Of a stretch of DNA of 64,000 nt, positions 1 through 10,604 are shown in pieces. Source of the DNA: Crambe crambe (lineage: Eukaryota > Porifera > Demospongiae > Poecilosclerida > Crambeidae); assembly GCA_963924555.1 (NCBI GenBank), contig OZ004581.1, forward strand, positions 1,860,001 to 1,924,000. Direction: 5' to 3'. Made by a program: the position numbers and the translations under genes. How positions within the stretch are numbered: position 1 is the first letter of the stretch; every line of letters starts with the position of its first letter. The notes under the pieces are model-generated. The model saw nothing but the letters and a program-made list of their open reading frames with translations. It searched no databases and was not told the origin of the DNA.

Positions 1-70
1 CTGGAATTAAAGATTATGGTGATACATGTTATATAATGTGTTGGTGGAAAATGGTTAAGTATGTACTCAC

Positions 71-669
71 ATGGGAACAGGCAGAATCGAACACCCCTCC
101 CTCTGCGCCTGGCCCTAGCCCTAGCCCTCCACCCTGGGTGAGGGTGTGCAGATGGAAGTGGCACTGGATGAAGTAATTGCAAGATGCTATCTATAGTTAG
201 TTGCTTACCTTCTGGGAGGGGGTGCGCAGCTGGAGGTGGCACTGGATGATGTAATCGTAAGATCATGAAATGTTTTATTTATAGTTGCTTACCTTCTGGG
301 AGGCCGAGGGGGCGTGCAGTAGGTGGTACTGGATGACGTAATTGTAAGAGTAATGAAATGTGTTATCCATAGTTGCTTACCTTCTGGGAGGGGGTGCACA
401 GCTGGAGGTGGCACTGGATATAAGAGTAATGAAATATGTTATCTATGTATAATTCTTTACCTTCTGGGAGGGGGCGCACAGCTGGAGGTGGCACTGGATG
501 ATGTAATTGTATGAGTAATGAAATTGTTATCTTTAGTTACTTACCTTCTGGGAGGGAGTGTGCAAAGGGAGGTGGCACTGGATGATGTAATTGTAAGATC
601 GTGATATGTGTTATGTATAGCTAGTTAGTTGCTTACCTTTTGGGAGGGGGTGTGCAGCTGGAGGTGGCA
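71..669 (-). CDS. Candidate tandem micro-exon array (partial gene)
   Basis: Read on the minus strand, seven repeated blocks each look like exon plus intron. Exons in transcription order are 669-637, 577-545, 493-461, 413-381, 328-293, 241-209 and 163-71. Their lengths are 33, 33, 33, 33, 36, 33 and 93 nt, all multiples of three. Each is preceded by a ...CCAG acceptor with a pyrimidine-rich tract and followed by GTAAGC, GTAAAG or, for the last, GTGAGT. Introns are 45-59 nt, a normal size for sponge genes. Two reading frames are open through all seven exons: a phase-0 frame with CHLQLCTPSQK-type units ending in a longer GVFDSACSH tail, and a proline-rich frame with PPPAVHPLPE-type units. The third frame stops in the last exon. 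The upstream exon and the real frame are not determined, and no known domain is recognised. The alternative is a minisatellite that amplified one exon-intron unit without being expressed. Confidence 0.5.
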
Positions 670-690
670 CTGGTTGAGATCAGTGGAGTA
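118..690. repeat. Tandem repeat, about 7 units of 80-92 bp
   Basis: Each unit contains CTTACCTTCTGGGAGGGGG, a GGTGGCACTGGATGATG segment and a spacer ending in CTATAGTTG. Unit starts fall at about 209, 293, 381, 461, 545 and 637, with a diverged first unit near 130. Units differ by point changes and small indels. The conserved part coincides with the putative micro-exons and their splice borders; the spacer is more variable. Confidence 0.9.
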
Positions 691-1320
691 GTTCCAAACT
701 GAGTGCTACGTAGTCAGAGAAGAAACACTTATGAAAGAGTGAATATGGTTGACACTGAACACATTTTTTTGTACAAATAGCTGCAGAGCACTGGAATTGT
801 AAGGAAACAGTTCCAAAGTTGCAAGCAGCTGATTATAAAATGAAAAGAAGCACTGGACTCAGGAGTCAAACAAAAGGAAAGAGTGAGTATAACATACCTT
901 GTTGAACAAACAGCAGAAGACCTTGACCTTGTGTCTCAGAAGAGTGACTGTTACTTAATTTTTTGATTTAAAAGCAGCTGCACTTCAAAAGAAGCTAGCA
1001 CGTGCGCGCATTGCATACTACGTAATTGCAGCGAGCGAGCTGACTCTCAGGTCATGACTCATTGAAATTGTAAAATATATATATTTATTATGTAGTTACT
1101 GAGCATGTCCCATAGAGAATAGTAGTATCACAACTAGGGTGATATTTTACCATATCGCGTAGTCATATCGCGTAGTCATATTACGTCCCCCTGGGCAATC
1201 TTTGCATAATGATTTATTTTATAGCCATGATAATAAAAGTGAAAAACTAGACTATACTTCCTTTTCAAGAGTTTAAAAAATAATTATGCTGAACTCCTAG
1301 CAAAAAAAATCCAGTAGCTA
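691..1320. other. Intergenic, MITE scrap
   Basis: No convincing gene. Positions 1026-1085 match one end of the CAGCGAGCGAGC MITE family (the GAGCTGACTCTCAGGTCATG segment) but are truncated. The minus-strand continuation of the micro-exon gene may lie in 700-960, where a donor-like AAG/GTATGT occurs near 898, but no exon could be fixed. Confidence 0.5.
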
Positions 1321-2040
1321 ACTAGAGATGCTCGTATAGCATTAGTTGGGCGAGCAAGCAGCCAGTGGTCATTTCAATGTGCTCCTCCCTCACTTATGAT
1401 TATATAGCCCCAACAGTGACTTTCAATATCTAGCTATTCAGGTTGTTAACTGACTTGGTGCATTCCCAGTTAGCATTAGAGTGTCTTCTCTGAACCCAGG
1501 CTACCACTCCTGTTCAGACTCAGTAGCCAGTCTCTCAAATAATGAGCCCTCATATGCTGTAATCTGGCAGCTCTGTGTTCTGCTGACTCTGCTCTCCTTC
1601 TAGCTCTCATTTGCTCTGCTCTTGCAGCATTATCTTCTGCTGACTCTGTACATTCCCTCCTCCTGGCTCTATCTGTCGCATTTCTTTGCTAGTCTTGTTT
1701 TTCTCTGTTCCTTTGACTCTGTTCTCCTTCTAGCTCTGTCTCTTTCATTTCTTTCATGAGGTCTCGCTCTTCTTTGCTGGTCAGTTTCTAGAGGGTGTTC
1801 TGGGGCCCTCCTTCGCTTGTTTTCTGGTTCTCTGGGTTCCATAATACTCGCTACAATAGTGTTTCAACTTCAAGCTTAACGAAAATGATTGCTTATTATG
1901 ACGTTGCTTAGTAGCTATTTCATGCGCATGCGTAAGCGCATGCGCATTTTGAGTGACGTACGTGTAACATATAAATATCGCAATTTTCCATTTTGACCAA
2001 TTAGTGTGGGGCTTCGCTCGCTTCGCTCGCTCGCCAATTA
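1321..2040 (-). mobile_element. STPR-remnant MITE, copy 1
   Basis: Reverse-oriented copy of an element also found at 7961-8585, 8586-9236 and 9242-10003. One end reads ACTAGAGATGCTCGTATAGC and the other GGCGAGCGAGCGAAGCGAGC on the opposite strand. The ends form a weak inverted pair (TTGGGCGAGCAAGC against TTGGCGAGCGAGC). The interior carries the same short arginine/glutamate-rich coding remnant described for copy 4, here interrupted. No transposase is present, so it is non-autonomous. Confidence 0.8.
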
Positions 2041-2425
2041 TACTATGGCAATGTGCAACATTTGACAACAAGTAGTAAAAACATTTGACAGCAAGTGAAG
2101 CAAGTACAGCTATACCTTTTAGATGTGCCTAAACTCCTTAGCTAGCTGCTGTAGTATTAAAGTGGCAGTTCAGCCTGGCAGCGCGGTTGGTAAAGGGTCT
2201 GGCCCACGAGACTAGCTGCATACAGAGGAAGCTGTAATGCTAGCCACAAAGCACTTAGCGCTTACAATAGACACTTATAAGCCTAGTGTCTACAATCAGA
2301 AACGCTGTAGAAATCAATTACAACTTTAACAAGTCAAGCTCACTCACCGGATAAACAAAACGAATCCAACGGCCTGAAGGCACCACGCATGCTCAGTAGT
2401 TACATAATAAATTGATTATTACGTA
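2041..2425. mobile_element. Degraded MITE fragment (CAGCGAGCGAGC family)
   Basis: The stretch contains the GCAATGTGCAACATTTGACA segment and the AAGCACTTAG...AAGCCTAGTG segment characteristic of the MITE copies at 5898-6376 and 10005-10604. It is diverged and interrupted. A weak tRNA-like look around 2175-2230 was examined and rejected. Confidence 0.5.
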
Positions 2426-2527
2426 GATACCGTGAAATATCACTCGTCTGATTGGCTGGTATTCTCACTCGTGCCTGCGGCACTCGTGTGAATACTAGCC
2501 AACAGACTCGTGATATTTCACGGTATC
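2426..2527. mobile_element. 102 bp foldback element
   Basis: The arms GATACCGTGAAATATCAC and GTGATATTTCACGGTATC form a long hairpin with about 48 bp arms and a few mismatches. The loop is close to the CTCGTGCC/GGCACTCG centre. It has no coding capacity and lies immediately outside the inverted-repeat element that begins at 2535. Confidence 0.85.
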
Positions 2528-2534
2528 AATGTAA

Positions 2535-4743
2535 TCATAGATACTATAACCTCCGGACACGGGATTGGAAACGGGTGGTTCGCGCGAGATTTTAGGATAC
2601 AATCCGCGTTGTTTGCTGAGTCAGCAAAGACGTTGCCAAACAGTAGCTGAGGCAAGTATTTCGATAATGGCTGAAGCTATAGGAGAAATACAAGTAAGCA
2701 AAGATTGTAACCTTAAATCCAGCTATTATAGCTATGTAATTCACTTTTTAGGCCCCTCTCAATGAGTCTGAGATACATTCAGGCAGTAAAAGAAGATAAT
2801 GGGTTTAAACTTCCTTCATCAAACGCTTCTGCATCTCTGCAAGCTGCAAGAGAGTTATATGCATGGTGCCTGGACTGCAGGAATGAATGTTAGCTTTCAA
2901 GTTTTGCTTTAATCCATAGCAAACTTGAAACAGCTCTGACTATTTAAAGTCAGCTGTAAACAAAGGTGGGGGTTTACCATTATAGCATTTATTCATCGGA
3001 TGAATTCATCTTAAAAGAAATTCTTGGTGTCATCACCAAAATATGGTGGATTTCCCATCTTCCAGAATATCATCTGATAGGTTTTTTAGGTGAACATGAT
3101 GGGGGATCTACTGTTACAGCATGGTGAAAAAATATGTATGGAGTGGTTATTGAGTTTAGAGGAACTTTTGGATGAAGAGCTAGCTATAGAAGAAGCAGCA
3201 GTCCAATCTTCAGCAACTGGATCCTCAATGTGAACAGAAGTGGCTTGTATTTTGTATTAGATCTATATAGATGATGCATTTGACATTTTTATTGATTAAA
3301 AAATGAGGTATACTATTGTACGAGCAATTAAGGCTAGAGAAATATCATGTGGAAAAAAGATGAAATCATGGAAGAAGTAATGAGAGATGAATGAATTGGT
3401 CTATATATGGATATGAATGTCGAAATTGGGAAGGAGTTGCTGAAAATGATCATTGAAGGGTGGATCAAGATGAGTGAATTCTCATTTGGTGGTGCGTGGT
3501 TGAAACTTTAAGCAGAGGTCAAAAAAGTCCCTCCAATGTTCTAAAGGACTGCGCAAAGTCCTCATCACCAATAATCAAGAATTCATGCAGCATGCTTTTT
3601 TTTCTGTTATAATGATTCATTCATGTTTGGAAATCATTCTCTGCTTTGCAAATTCTTTTTCCAAATCAGGCTTGGAACTGTGAGCCCTGCAATTGCCTCT
3701 AACTGGACCTCTGCAAAATGTATTAATCACCCATAGTGCTTGAGTGTTGTTGATAAATTCCTCAACACTGGGATTATCATGAGTTCCACCTCTTTGTCGC
3801 TGGCACCCAAAAAACTTTTCAGAAGGTGCTCACTCAATTTTTTTTTCACTCCATCAATGGAAAACAGAATATTCCATAAATGATAATACTATAACAAGGA
3901 ATATTAGCAAGCTAACAGGAAGCTCTAGCTACCTGTCATTTTCAAACCCAGCAAGGTCTCAGGGCTAAGGAGCATTTTCTTTTTCTCAACTTTGGAAAAC
4001 CCTTTCCTTGCTTTTATGCTCCATCCAAATAGACAAGAAACTCCACTATATATAAATGTAATGATAAAAATCATCACAGGTAGGAGTATCCATGCATTCA
4101 GTTCAGAGTTGACCCAATTGGGTTTTTAAAGTTTATGGTTATAGCATAATTATGATGTGTAACTTAAGGCCTACACTAAAAGTCAGCTACTCTAACTATG
4201 CACATGCAAAACTACATTTATTTTGCTACAACATCAACTAGTTATTTTTCATAGTAAACTTCTCCCAGACTGGTAAATTGAGCACACAATTACACACATT
4301 AATGGCCTCCCGAACTTACAAAACCCAGATTTTTTTCCAGTAATATTCAAGTCTTAGAAAAAAAAGCATTCTATAACAAACTTTATCTCTATGTATACCA
4401 TTTGGTGGAAAATTTAATGCAAAATAGCTTAATTCAACACAGAAAACCTTTCACACAGTTTTCTTCTCCAGGAATTGACCAACCACGGCAAAAACTAGCC
4501 ATATCATGAACTAGGGTTTAAAATTTTGTTTTAAGTATCAAAATGAGTAGTATAAAGTATTAGACAAAACTGTTTTCTTACTGGCTCGCTCTATTCATCT
4601 GTTTCAGAGCGATGTCTTTATTCTCTTTTTATGTGCGGTCAACAAAAATTACAACGCGGAGTGCACGCAAGCAATTCAATGGTTGTCATAGGCGCACGTG
4701 AGCCCGTTTCCAATCCCGTGTCCGGAGGTTATAGTATCTATGA
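2535..4743. mobile_element. 2.2 kb element with 41 bp perfect terminal inverted repeats
   Basis: The 41 bp at 2535-2575 (starting TCATAGATACTATAACCTCC) are repeated inverted at 4703-4743. The inner half carries the core GGGATTGGAAACGG shared with two other inverted-repeat pairs in this window. The interior shows only short frames, such as an ATG frame MAEAIGEIQ at 2669 followed by GTAAGC, and no recognisable transposase. It is probably a non-autonomous or decayed DNA transposon. No clean target duplication was seen. Confidence 0.8.
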
Positions 4744-4749
4744 TGTAAT

Positions 4750-4827
4750 AATTGGCGAGCGAGCGAAGCGAGCGAAGCCCCACACTAATTGGTCAAAATG
4801 GAAAATTGCGATATTTATTATGTTACA
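4750..4827 (+). mobile_element. Truncated end of STPR-remnant MITE
   Basis: Contains the GGCGAGCGAGCGAAGCGAGC end followed by the ACTAATTGGTCAAAATGG segment, then stops at the start of the next inverted-repeat element at 4830. Only about 78 bp of the family remains, so this copy was cut by the later insertion or a rearrangement. Confidence 0.7.
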
Positions 4828-4903
4828 CCATAGATATAAGAGGTTTACGGGATTGGAAACGGATCACGTGCTCTCGTTAGCAACTAACAACCATAGATAG
4901 TAT

Positions 4904-5897
4904 ATTACCGCCCCGGGATTGGAAACGGAACCAATTCCACGGGCAATCCGTGTTATGAAGTCAACGCGCGCGCGCTTAAATCTAATAATTATTACAGAAC
5001 ATACAGTGATAATGTGTAATACATACAGTGCATGCTACTAGTGATGTGATGGACTCTTCTTCCTCTCCTTATTCATCAGTCAAGGAGGCTACTACACAAT
5101 AATTATACTACACAATATAATAATTACTTTCTGATTTGCATGCACAAGTAAGTGATCACAAAAATTGATGCAGAGTTGCTAATAATATAATATTATACCA
5201 TCAAAATTGTCAATGAACTTCAATGCCAAGATGCAGTCATCAGAGTTACCAACACAATTTTGCTGGAATCAATCCGGCACAGTTACTAGAGAGACACAGG
5301 AGCTGTAATGCCGGAACAATTTTTAGGGTCATGTTGCAATCTATAAATGATATTGACACTATTGATCATTTAATACTGGCATGAACTGTGGAGTGACCAG
5401 GATATCTGGAATGGAGTGCAGCAGTGGAGGTTACATGACCATTACTTTCTTGTACATAGCCGATGCTTCCTTCCTCCCATGAGTGCTCTAAGTAATTGGT
5501 TTATATTTTCACCATTAATGCAGTAACATGCATCTAATGCCACTCATTCTATAAAAGAAGGATGACTCTACTCACAAAACTAGATAATAAGCACAAACCT
5601 AAGTTATGAAGACTACCATTCCCCCGACAAATTTTCTTCTAGTTTTCTATATCGCTAAAGTGTGGAATTTAGCCATTATACTAGTAGGAATAATTGAAAT
5701 TGTGGATGCAAATTATAAATACTAACCGCCGCTTGCAGTTTCCCTGTGAAAGAGCAGCCACACGCCTCCTAGCGGACCGCTGCAGCCCGTTGCTACCCAC
5801 GTAACTAGGTAAGTTTCTTGGTCGCAAACCATAACACGGAGTGCCCGCGGAATTTTCAATTAGCCTATGCTACCGTTTCCAATCCCGGGGCGGTAAT
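4904..5897. mobile_element. Nested about 1 kb element with 25 bp inverted repeats
   Basis: ATTACCGCCCCGGGATTGG followed by AAACGG at 4904-4928 is inverted at 5873-5897. It lies just inside the left terminus of the 2.9 kb element. It shares the GGGATTGGAAACGG core but has a distinct outer sequence. No coding sequence is recognised. Confidence 0.75.
5280..5586 (+). repeat. 0.3 kb direct repeat, copy 1
   Basis: This segment (from ACAGTTACTAGAGAGACACA to CTAGATAATAAGCA) is nearly identical to 6377-6706. Copy 2 has an extra ATGCAGTAACATGCATTA unit. No coding function is visible; the copies lie inside transposon-derived DNA. Confidence 0.85.
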
Positions 5898-6376
5898 TGC
5901 AGCGAGCGAGCGAAGCGAGTGAGCTGACTCTCAGGTCATGACTCATTGAAATTTTAAATATATATATATATATATCTAGGTCTACACTCCAAAATGCCCC
6001 AGGCGTACGTACGTGTCGTGCAATAGTAGCGCCCCTGCGCGTGCATTTATGCGCATGCTCCAGTTGCAATTGAATAGTAGCGCCCCTGCGAGCGAGCAAG
6101 CAAGTATTCTTCAACGATTTTCATTTGCTGTTGAGTATCTATAGCAATGTGCAGCATTTGACAGTGAGCTGATAGGCTTAAGTGCTTGATATTGCTAAGA
6201 GTCATGTAAGTGGTGGCAGGCAGCTGCATACATGCTTACCTCAAAGCACTTAGATAAGCCTAGTGCCTACAAGCCGCTTAGATAAGCCTCTTGTGCCTGC
6301 TGCCCAAAAGGCTATAGAAATGTTGAGCTTGCTTTGCTGTTGTAATATTATAAATTTAAAAACAATTTTGAAAGGA
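5898..6376. mobile_element. MITE, CAGCGAGCGAGC family, rearranged copy
   Basis: Starts with GCAGCGAGCGAGCGAAGCGA and the ACTCTCAGGTCATGACTC segment, then CTACACTCCAAAATGCCCCA, a CGTACG run and the GCGCATGCTCC segment. It then joins sequence homologous to the inverted other half of the 10005-10604 element. It appears to be two part-copies fused head to head near 6070-6105. Confidence 0.65.
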
Positions 6377-6706
6377 CAGTTACTAGAGAGACACAGGAGC
6401 TGTAATGCCGGAACAATTTTTAGGGTCATGTTGCAATCTATAAATGATATTGACACTATTGATCATTTAATACTGGCATGAACTGTGGAGTGACCAGGAT
6501 ATCTGGAATGGAGTGCAGCAGTGGAGGTTACATGACCATTACTTTCTTGTACATAGCCGATGCTTCCTTCCTCCCATGAGTGCTCTAAGTAATTGGTTTA
6601 TATTTTCACCATTAATGCAGTAACATGCATTAATGCAGTAACATGCATCTAATGCCACTCATTCTATAAAAGAAGGATGACTCTACTCACAAAACTAGAT
6701 AATAAG
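6377..6706 (+). repeat. 0.3 kb direct repeat, copy 2
   Basis: Second copy of the 5280-5586 segment, with an 18 bp internal tandem expansion near 6615. Flanks differ on both sides. Confidence 0.85.
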
Positions 6707-7645
6707 CAGAAAGGAGATCAATATTCACTCCTTTCAAGGCAGTTAAAGTGATGTTCTGCCCCTACAGCTCACAGAATAGTACAAGTAAGCTAAGGGGAAG
6801 GTATTGAAGAAGTGAAGAGTCAGAGAGTTGAAGTTGGAGAGTCTGAGGAAGGAAGTTATTAATTATTCATAACTTTTTTCCTTGTAATTATAACTATGAG
6901 TACCTATCATTGCTCATTATACATTAATTTTATGTGATTGATTTGAAAGAAAGGCCAGAATGACTTTTGGTATTAAAATTAGACATAAATTCATTATTAT
7001 TATAGCTAGATAATTTTGCCCCAAAGTTATCCGCCAGTTTCTGCTCAGTTCTCCCTCATCAGCATTATTGCAATACTTCCAGCTTTTGGCTGTTGGATTT
7101 TGACACCATCCATCTCAAGAATTCGGCTCAGTCAGCTGTCCTGTGGACCCTATGGATATTAGGGAGGAAATATAGTAAGCTTGCCATCTCCATAGGATGA
7201 CTATTGTATAGAAAACGAATGCACCAATTCCATTTACTGTTCTATCCTTTCCCTGAAACTACTAATACAGTTGCAATATTGTTAATCCATTTCTTGGGAG
7301 AGGGATTACAGTTTTAACACCACTTGCAAATGCTAGAGACAGTATACGTCAGCTAATATAAAAACTAACATTACTATTCCATGTAGCTAAAGTTTACATG
7401 CCTTTTGATCAGAAAATGAGCAACAGCAATTGATTCCATCAAGCGTGAGAGGGATTACAGTCCCATTAACCACCACAGTAGTATTTGTAGGAATAAACTT
7501 GAAAATCTGAGCTAAAATTTATTTCATACAGTAAATCTATGCCCTAGTGTATTATAGTATCATTGGCATAAGTCTTACCTCACGGTTCTTGTCAGAACAG
7601 CAACTTTGACAAAAGTGCTATGTCATTCAGCTGTCAACGCGCCTC
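6707..7645. other. Transposon interior, no gene seen
   Basis: AT-rich sequence inside the 2.9 kb inverted-repeat element. All frames are short and unrelated to anything recognised. No internal repeats stand out. Confidence 0.5.
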
Positions 7646-7712
7646 GGTTGTTAGTTGCTAACGAGAGCACGTGATCCGTTTCCAATCCCGTAAACCTCTT
7701 ATATCTATGATA

Positions 7713-7863
7713 CAGTAGATTTCAAGTTGCTTGACACTAGTACTGCAGCCACCGAGGTCACATGAACCAATCAGATTTGCAGGCAATGATGTCAGCATGA
7801 ATCTGATTGGTCCATGTGACCTTGCTGACTGAAGTACTGTGTCAAGCAACCTGCAAACCACTG
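7713..7863. mobile_element. 151 bp TA-flanked foldback MITE
   Basis: The ends CAGTAGATTTCAAGTTGCTT and, on the opposite strand, CAGTGGTTTGCAGGTTGCTT are imperfect inverted repeats extending through the shared GACAC into the element. Both sides are flanked by TA, the target of Tc1/mariner-type transposases (family knowledge). It sits directly next to the right terminus of the 2.9 kb element. Confidence 0.75.
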
Positions 7864-7887
7864 TATAATTAATGCTGCATGCGCGTG

Positions 7888-7960
7888 CGCATCTGTCAAC
7901 GCGCCTCGGTTGTGCAGTTCATTGGGCATTTCCAATCCCGTAAAACCTCTTATATCTATG
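7888..7960. mobile_element. Orphan terminus of the 63 bp inverted-repeat family
   Basis: CTGTCAACGCGCCTCGGTTG, also found at 7631, is followed by TTTCCAATCCCGTAAAACC and CTTATATCTATGG. It is a second, diverged right end without a matching left end nearby. Confidence 0.65.
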
Positions 7961-8585
7961 GTTACACGTACGTCACTCAAAATGCGCATGCGCTTACGCG
8001 TGCGCACGAAATAGCTACTAAGCAACGTCATAATAAGCAATCGTTTTCGTTAAGCTTGAAGTTGAAGCACTATTGTAGCGAGTATTATGGAACCCAGAGA
8101 ACCAGAAAACAAGCAAAGGAGGGCCCCAGAACACCCTCTAGAAACTGACCAGCAAAGAAGAGCAAGACCGAGCTAGAAGGAGAACACAGTCAAAGGAACA
8201 GAGAAAAACAAGACTAGCAAAGAAATGCGACAGATAGAGCCAGGAGGAGGGAATGTACAGAGTCAGCAGAAGATAATGCTGCAAGAGCAGAGCAAATGAG
8301 AGCCAGAAGGAGAGCAGAGTCAGCAGAACACAGAGCTGCCAGATTAGAGCATATGAGGGCTCATTATTTGAGAGACTAGCTACTGAGTCTGAACAGGAGT
8401 GGTAGCCTGGGTTCAGAGAAGACACTCTAATGCTAACTGGGAATGCACCAAGTCAGTTAACAACCTGAATAGCTAGATATCGAAAGTCACTGTTGGGGCT
8501 ATATAATCATAAGTGAGGGAGGAGCACATTGAAATGACCACTGGCTGCTTGCTCGCCCAACTAATGCTATACGAGCATCTCTAGT
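7961..8585 (+). mobile_element. STPR-remnant MITE, copy 2 (5' truncated)
   Basis: Lacks the GGCGAGCGAGCG terminus and begins at the CACGTACGTCACTC segment. It ends with GCTATACGAGCATCTCTAGT. The coding remnant starts with ATG at 8089 (MEPREPENK...), but a deletion brings an early stop. Confidence 0.8.
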
Positions 8586-9236
8586 TGGCGAGCGAGCGAA
8601 GCGAGCGAAGCCCCACACTAATTGGTCAAAATGGAAATTCGCGATATTTATATGTAACGTACGTCACTCAAAATGCGCATGCGCTTACGCATGCGCATGA
8701 AATAGCTACTAAGCAACGTCATAATAAGCAATCATTTTCGTTAAGCTTGAAGTTGAAACACTATTGTAGCGAGTATTATGGAACCCAGAGAACCAGAAAA
8801 CAAGTGAAGGAGGGCCCCAGAACACCCTCTAGAAACTGACCAGCAAAGAACAGAGAAAACAAGGCTAGCAAAGAAATGCGACAGATAGAGCCAGGAGGAG
8901 GGAATGTACAGAGTCAGCAGAAGATAATGCTGCAAGAGCAGAGCAAATGAGAGCCAGAAGAAGAGCAGAGTCAGCAGAACACAGAGCTGCCAGATTAGAG
9001 CATATGAGGGCTCATTATTTGAGAGACTAGCTACTGAGTCTGAACAGGAGTGGTAACCTGGGTTCAGAGAAGACACTCTAATGCTAACTGGGAATGCACC
9101 AAGTCAGTTAACAACCTGAATAGCTAGATATCGAAAGTCACTGTTGGGGCTATATAATCATAAGTGAGGGAGAAGCACATTGAAATGACCACTGGCTGCT
9201 TGCTCGCCCAACTAATGCTATACGAGCATCTCTAGT
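8586..9236 (+). mobile_element. STPR-remnant MITE, copy 3
   Basis: Complete from the GGCGAGCGAGCGAAGC end to the GCATCTCTAGT end. It is directly abutted to copy 2, giving a tandem arrangement. An internal deletion of about 60 bp removes part of the arginine-rich remnant. Confidence 0.85.
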
Positions 9237-9241
9237 CTATA

Positions 9242-10003
9242 ATTGGCGAGCGAGCGAAGCGAGCGAAGCCCCACACTAATTGGTCAAAATGGAAAATTGC
9301 GATATTTATATGTTACACGTACGTCACTCAAAATGCGCATGCGCGTACGCATGCGCATGAAATAGCTACTAAGCAACGTCATAATAAGCAATCATTTTCG
9401 TTAAGCTTGAAGTTGAAACACTATTATTGTAGCGAGTATTATGGAACCCAGAGAACCAGAAAACAAGCGAAGGAGGGCCCCAGAACACCCTCTAGAAACT
9501 GACCAGCAAAGAAGAGCGAGACCTCATGAAAGAAATGAAAGAGACAGAGCTAGAAGGAGAACAGAGTCAAAGGAACAGAGAAAAACAAGACTAGCAAAGA
9601 AATGCGACAGATAGAACCAGGAGGAGGGAATGTACAGAGTCAGCAGAAGATAATGCTGCAAGAGCAGAGCAAATGAGAGCCAGAAGGAGAGCAGAGTCAG
9701 CAGAACACAGAGCTGCCAGATTAGAACATATGAGGGCTCATTATTTGAAAGACTATCTACTGAGTCTGAACAGGAGTGGTAGCCTGGGTTCAGAGAAGAC
9801 ACTCTAATGCTAACTGGGAATGCACCAAGTCAGTTAATAACCTGAATAGCTAGATATCGAAAGTCACTGTTGGTTAATAACCTGAATAGCTAGATATCGA
9901 AAGTCACTGTTGGGGCTATATAATCATAAGTGAGGGAGGAGCACATTGAAATGACCACTGGCTGCTTGCTCGCCCAACTAATGCTATACGAGCATCTCTA
10001 GTT
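9242..10003 (+). mobile_element. STPR-remnant MITE, copy 4 (longest)
   Basis: The longest copy has both ends. An ATG at 9441 opens a 57-codon frame, MEPREPENKRRRAPEHPLE..., rich in Arg and Glu. A one-base shift then leads to a second frame containing RRRAESAEHRAARLEHMR. Repeating ESxExxxxRL...R-rich units are spaced 23 residues, then 19, apart. That resembles the STPR (score-and-three peptide repeat) DNA-binding motif known from FMBP-1 and from some transposon proteins. Near the distal end a roughly 39 bp segment (AATAACCTGAATAGCTAGAT...) is tandemly duplicated (about 9835-9912). It is probably a non-autonomous derivative of a transposon whose protein had such repeats. Confidence 0.8.
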
Positions 10004-10004
10004 G

Positions 10005-10604
10005 CAGCGAGCGAGCGAAGCGAGTGAGCTGACTCTCAGGTCATGACTCATTGAAATTTTAAATATAGGTCTAAACTCCAAAATGCCCCAGGCGTACGTA
10101 CGTACGTACGTACGTACGTACGTGTCGTGCAATAGTAGCGCCCCTGCGCGTGCATTTATGCGCATGCTCCAGTTGCAATTGCTTGATTGATTTCTACATC
10201 GCTTTGTATATAGCATGGTGGATAGTAGGGCTAGGCTTATCTAAGTGGATTGTAGGCACTAGACATATCCAAGTGCTTTGTGGTAAGTACTTAGCTTTCT
10301 ATGCATGCAGCTGCCTGCCACTTAGCTACATAACACAACAGCAAAGCAAGCTCAACATTTCTACAGCCTTTTGGGCAGCAGGCACAAGAGGCTTATCTAA
10401 GCAGCTTGTAGGCACTAGGCTTATCTAAGTGCTTTGAGGTAAGCATGTATGCAGCTGCCTGCCACCACTTACATGACTATTAGCAATATCAAGCACTGAA
10501 GCCTATCAGCTACTTTAATTGCTCACTGTCAAATGCTGCACATTGCTATAGATACTCAACAGCAAATGAAAATCATTGAAGAATACTTGCTTGCTCGCTC
10601 GCTG
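10005..10604. mobile_element. 600 bp MITE with CAGCGAGCGAGC termini
   Basis: Left end CAGCGAGCGAGCGAAGCGAG; right end ACTTGCTTGCTCGCTCGCTG, its imperfect inverse. The interior includes CTACTC/CAAAATGCCCC-type sequence, a (CGTA) run expanded to about 32 bp at 10093-10125, a GCGCATGC palindrome, and repeated TATCTAAGTGCTTTG...GCAGCTGCCTGCCAC segments. It has no coding capacity. Confidence 0.8.

Larger units (their letters stand above)
4830..7708. mobile_element. 2.9 kb element bounded by 63 bp perfect inverted repeats
   Basis: Positions 4830-4892 (ATAGATATAAGAGG..., running through GGGATTGGAAACGG to ACTAACAACC) recur as an exact reverse complement at 7646-7708. The interior contains a nested element (4904-5897), a MITE fragment and an internal 0.3 kb duplication, so much of its length is later cargo. 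No transposase frame is seen. A further partial copy of the right end lies at 7888-7960. Confidence 0.8.

Noticed and set aside
118-690. Possible CRISPR-like regularly spaced repeat
   Set aside because: Eukaryotic context, spacers are homologous to each other rather than unique, and repeat borders coincide with splice signals.
2175-2240. tRNA-like GGCAGCGCGGTTGGTAAAGG segment
   Set aside because: Has a weak A-box look but no B box, anticodon stem or acceptor pairing.
8089-8425. Hydrophobic Leu-rich minus-strand frames repeated at 8138, 8741 and 9524
   Set aside because: Antisense of the Arg/Glu-rich STPR-like remnant; GAG/CAG codons read backwards give Leu/Ser.
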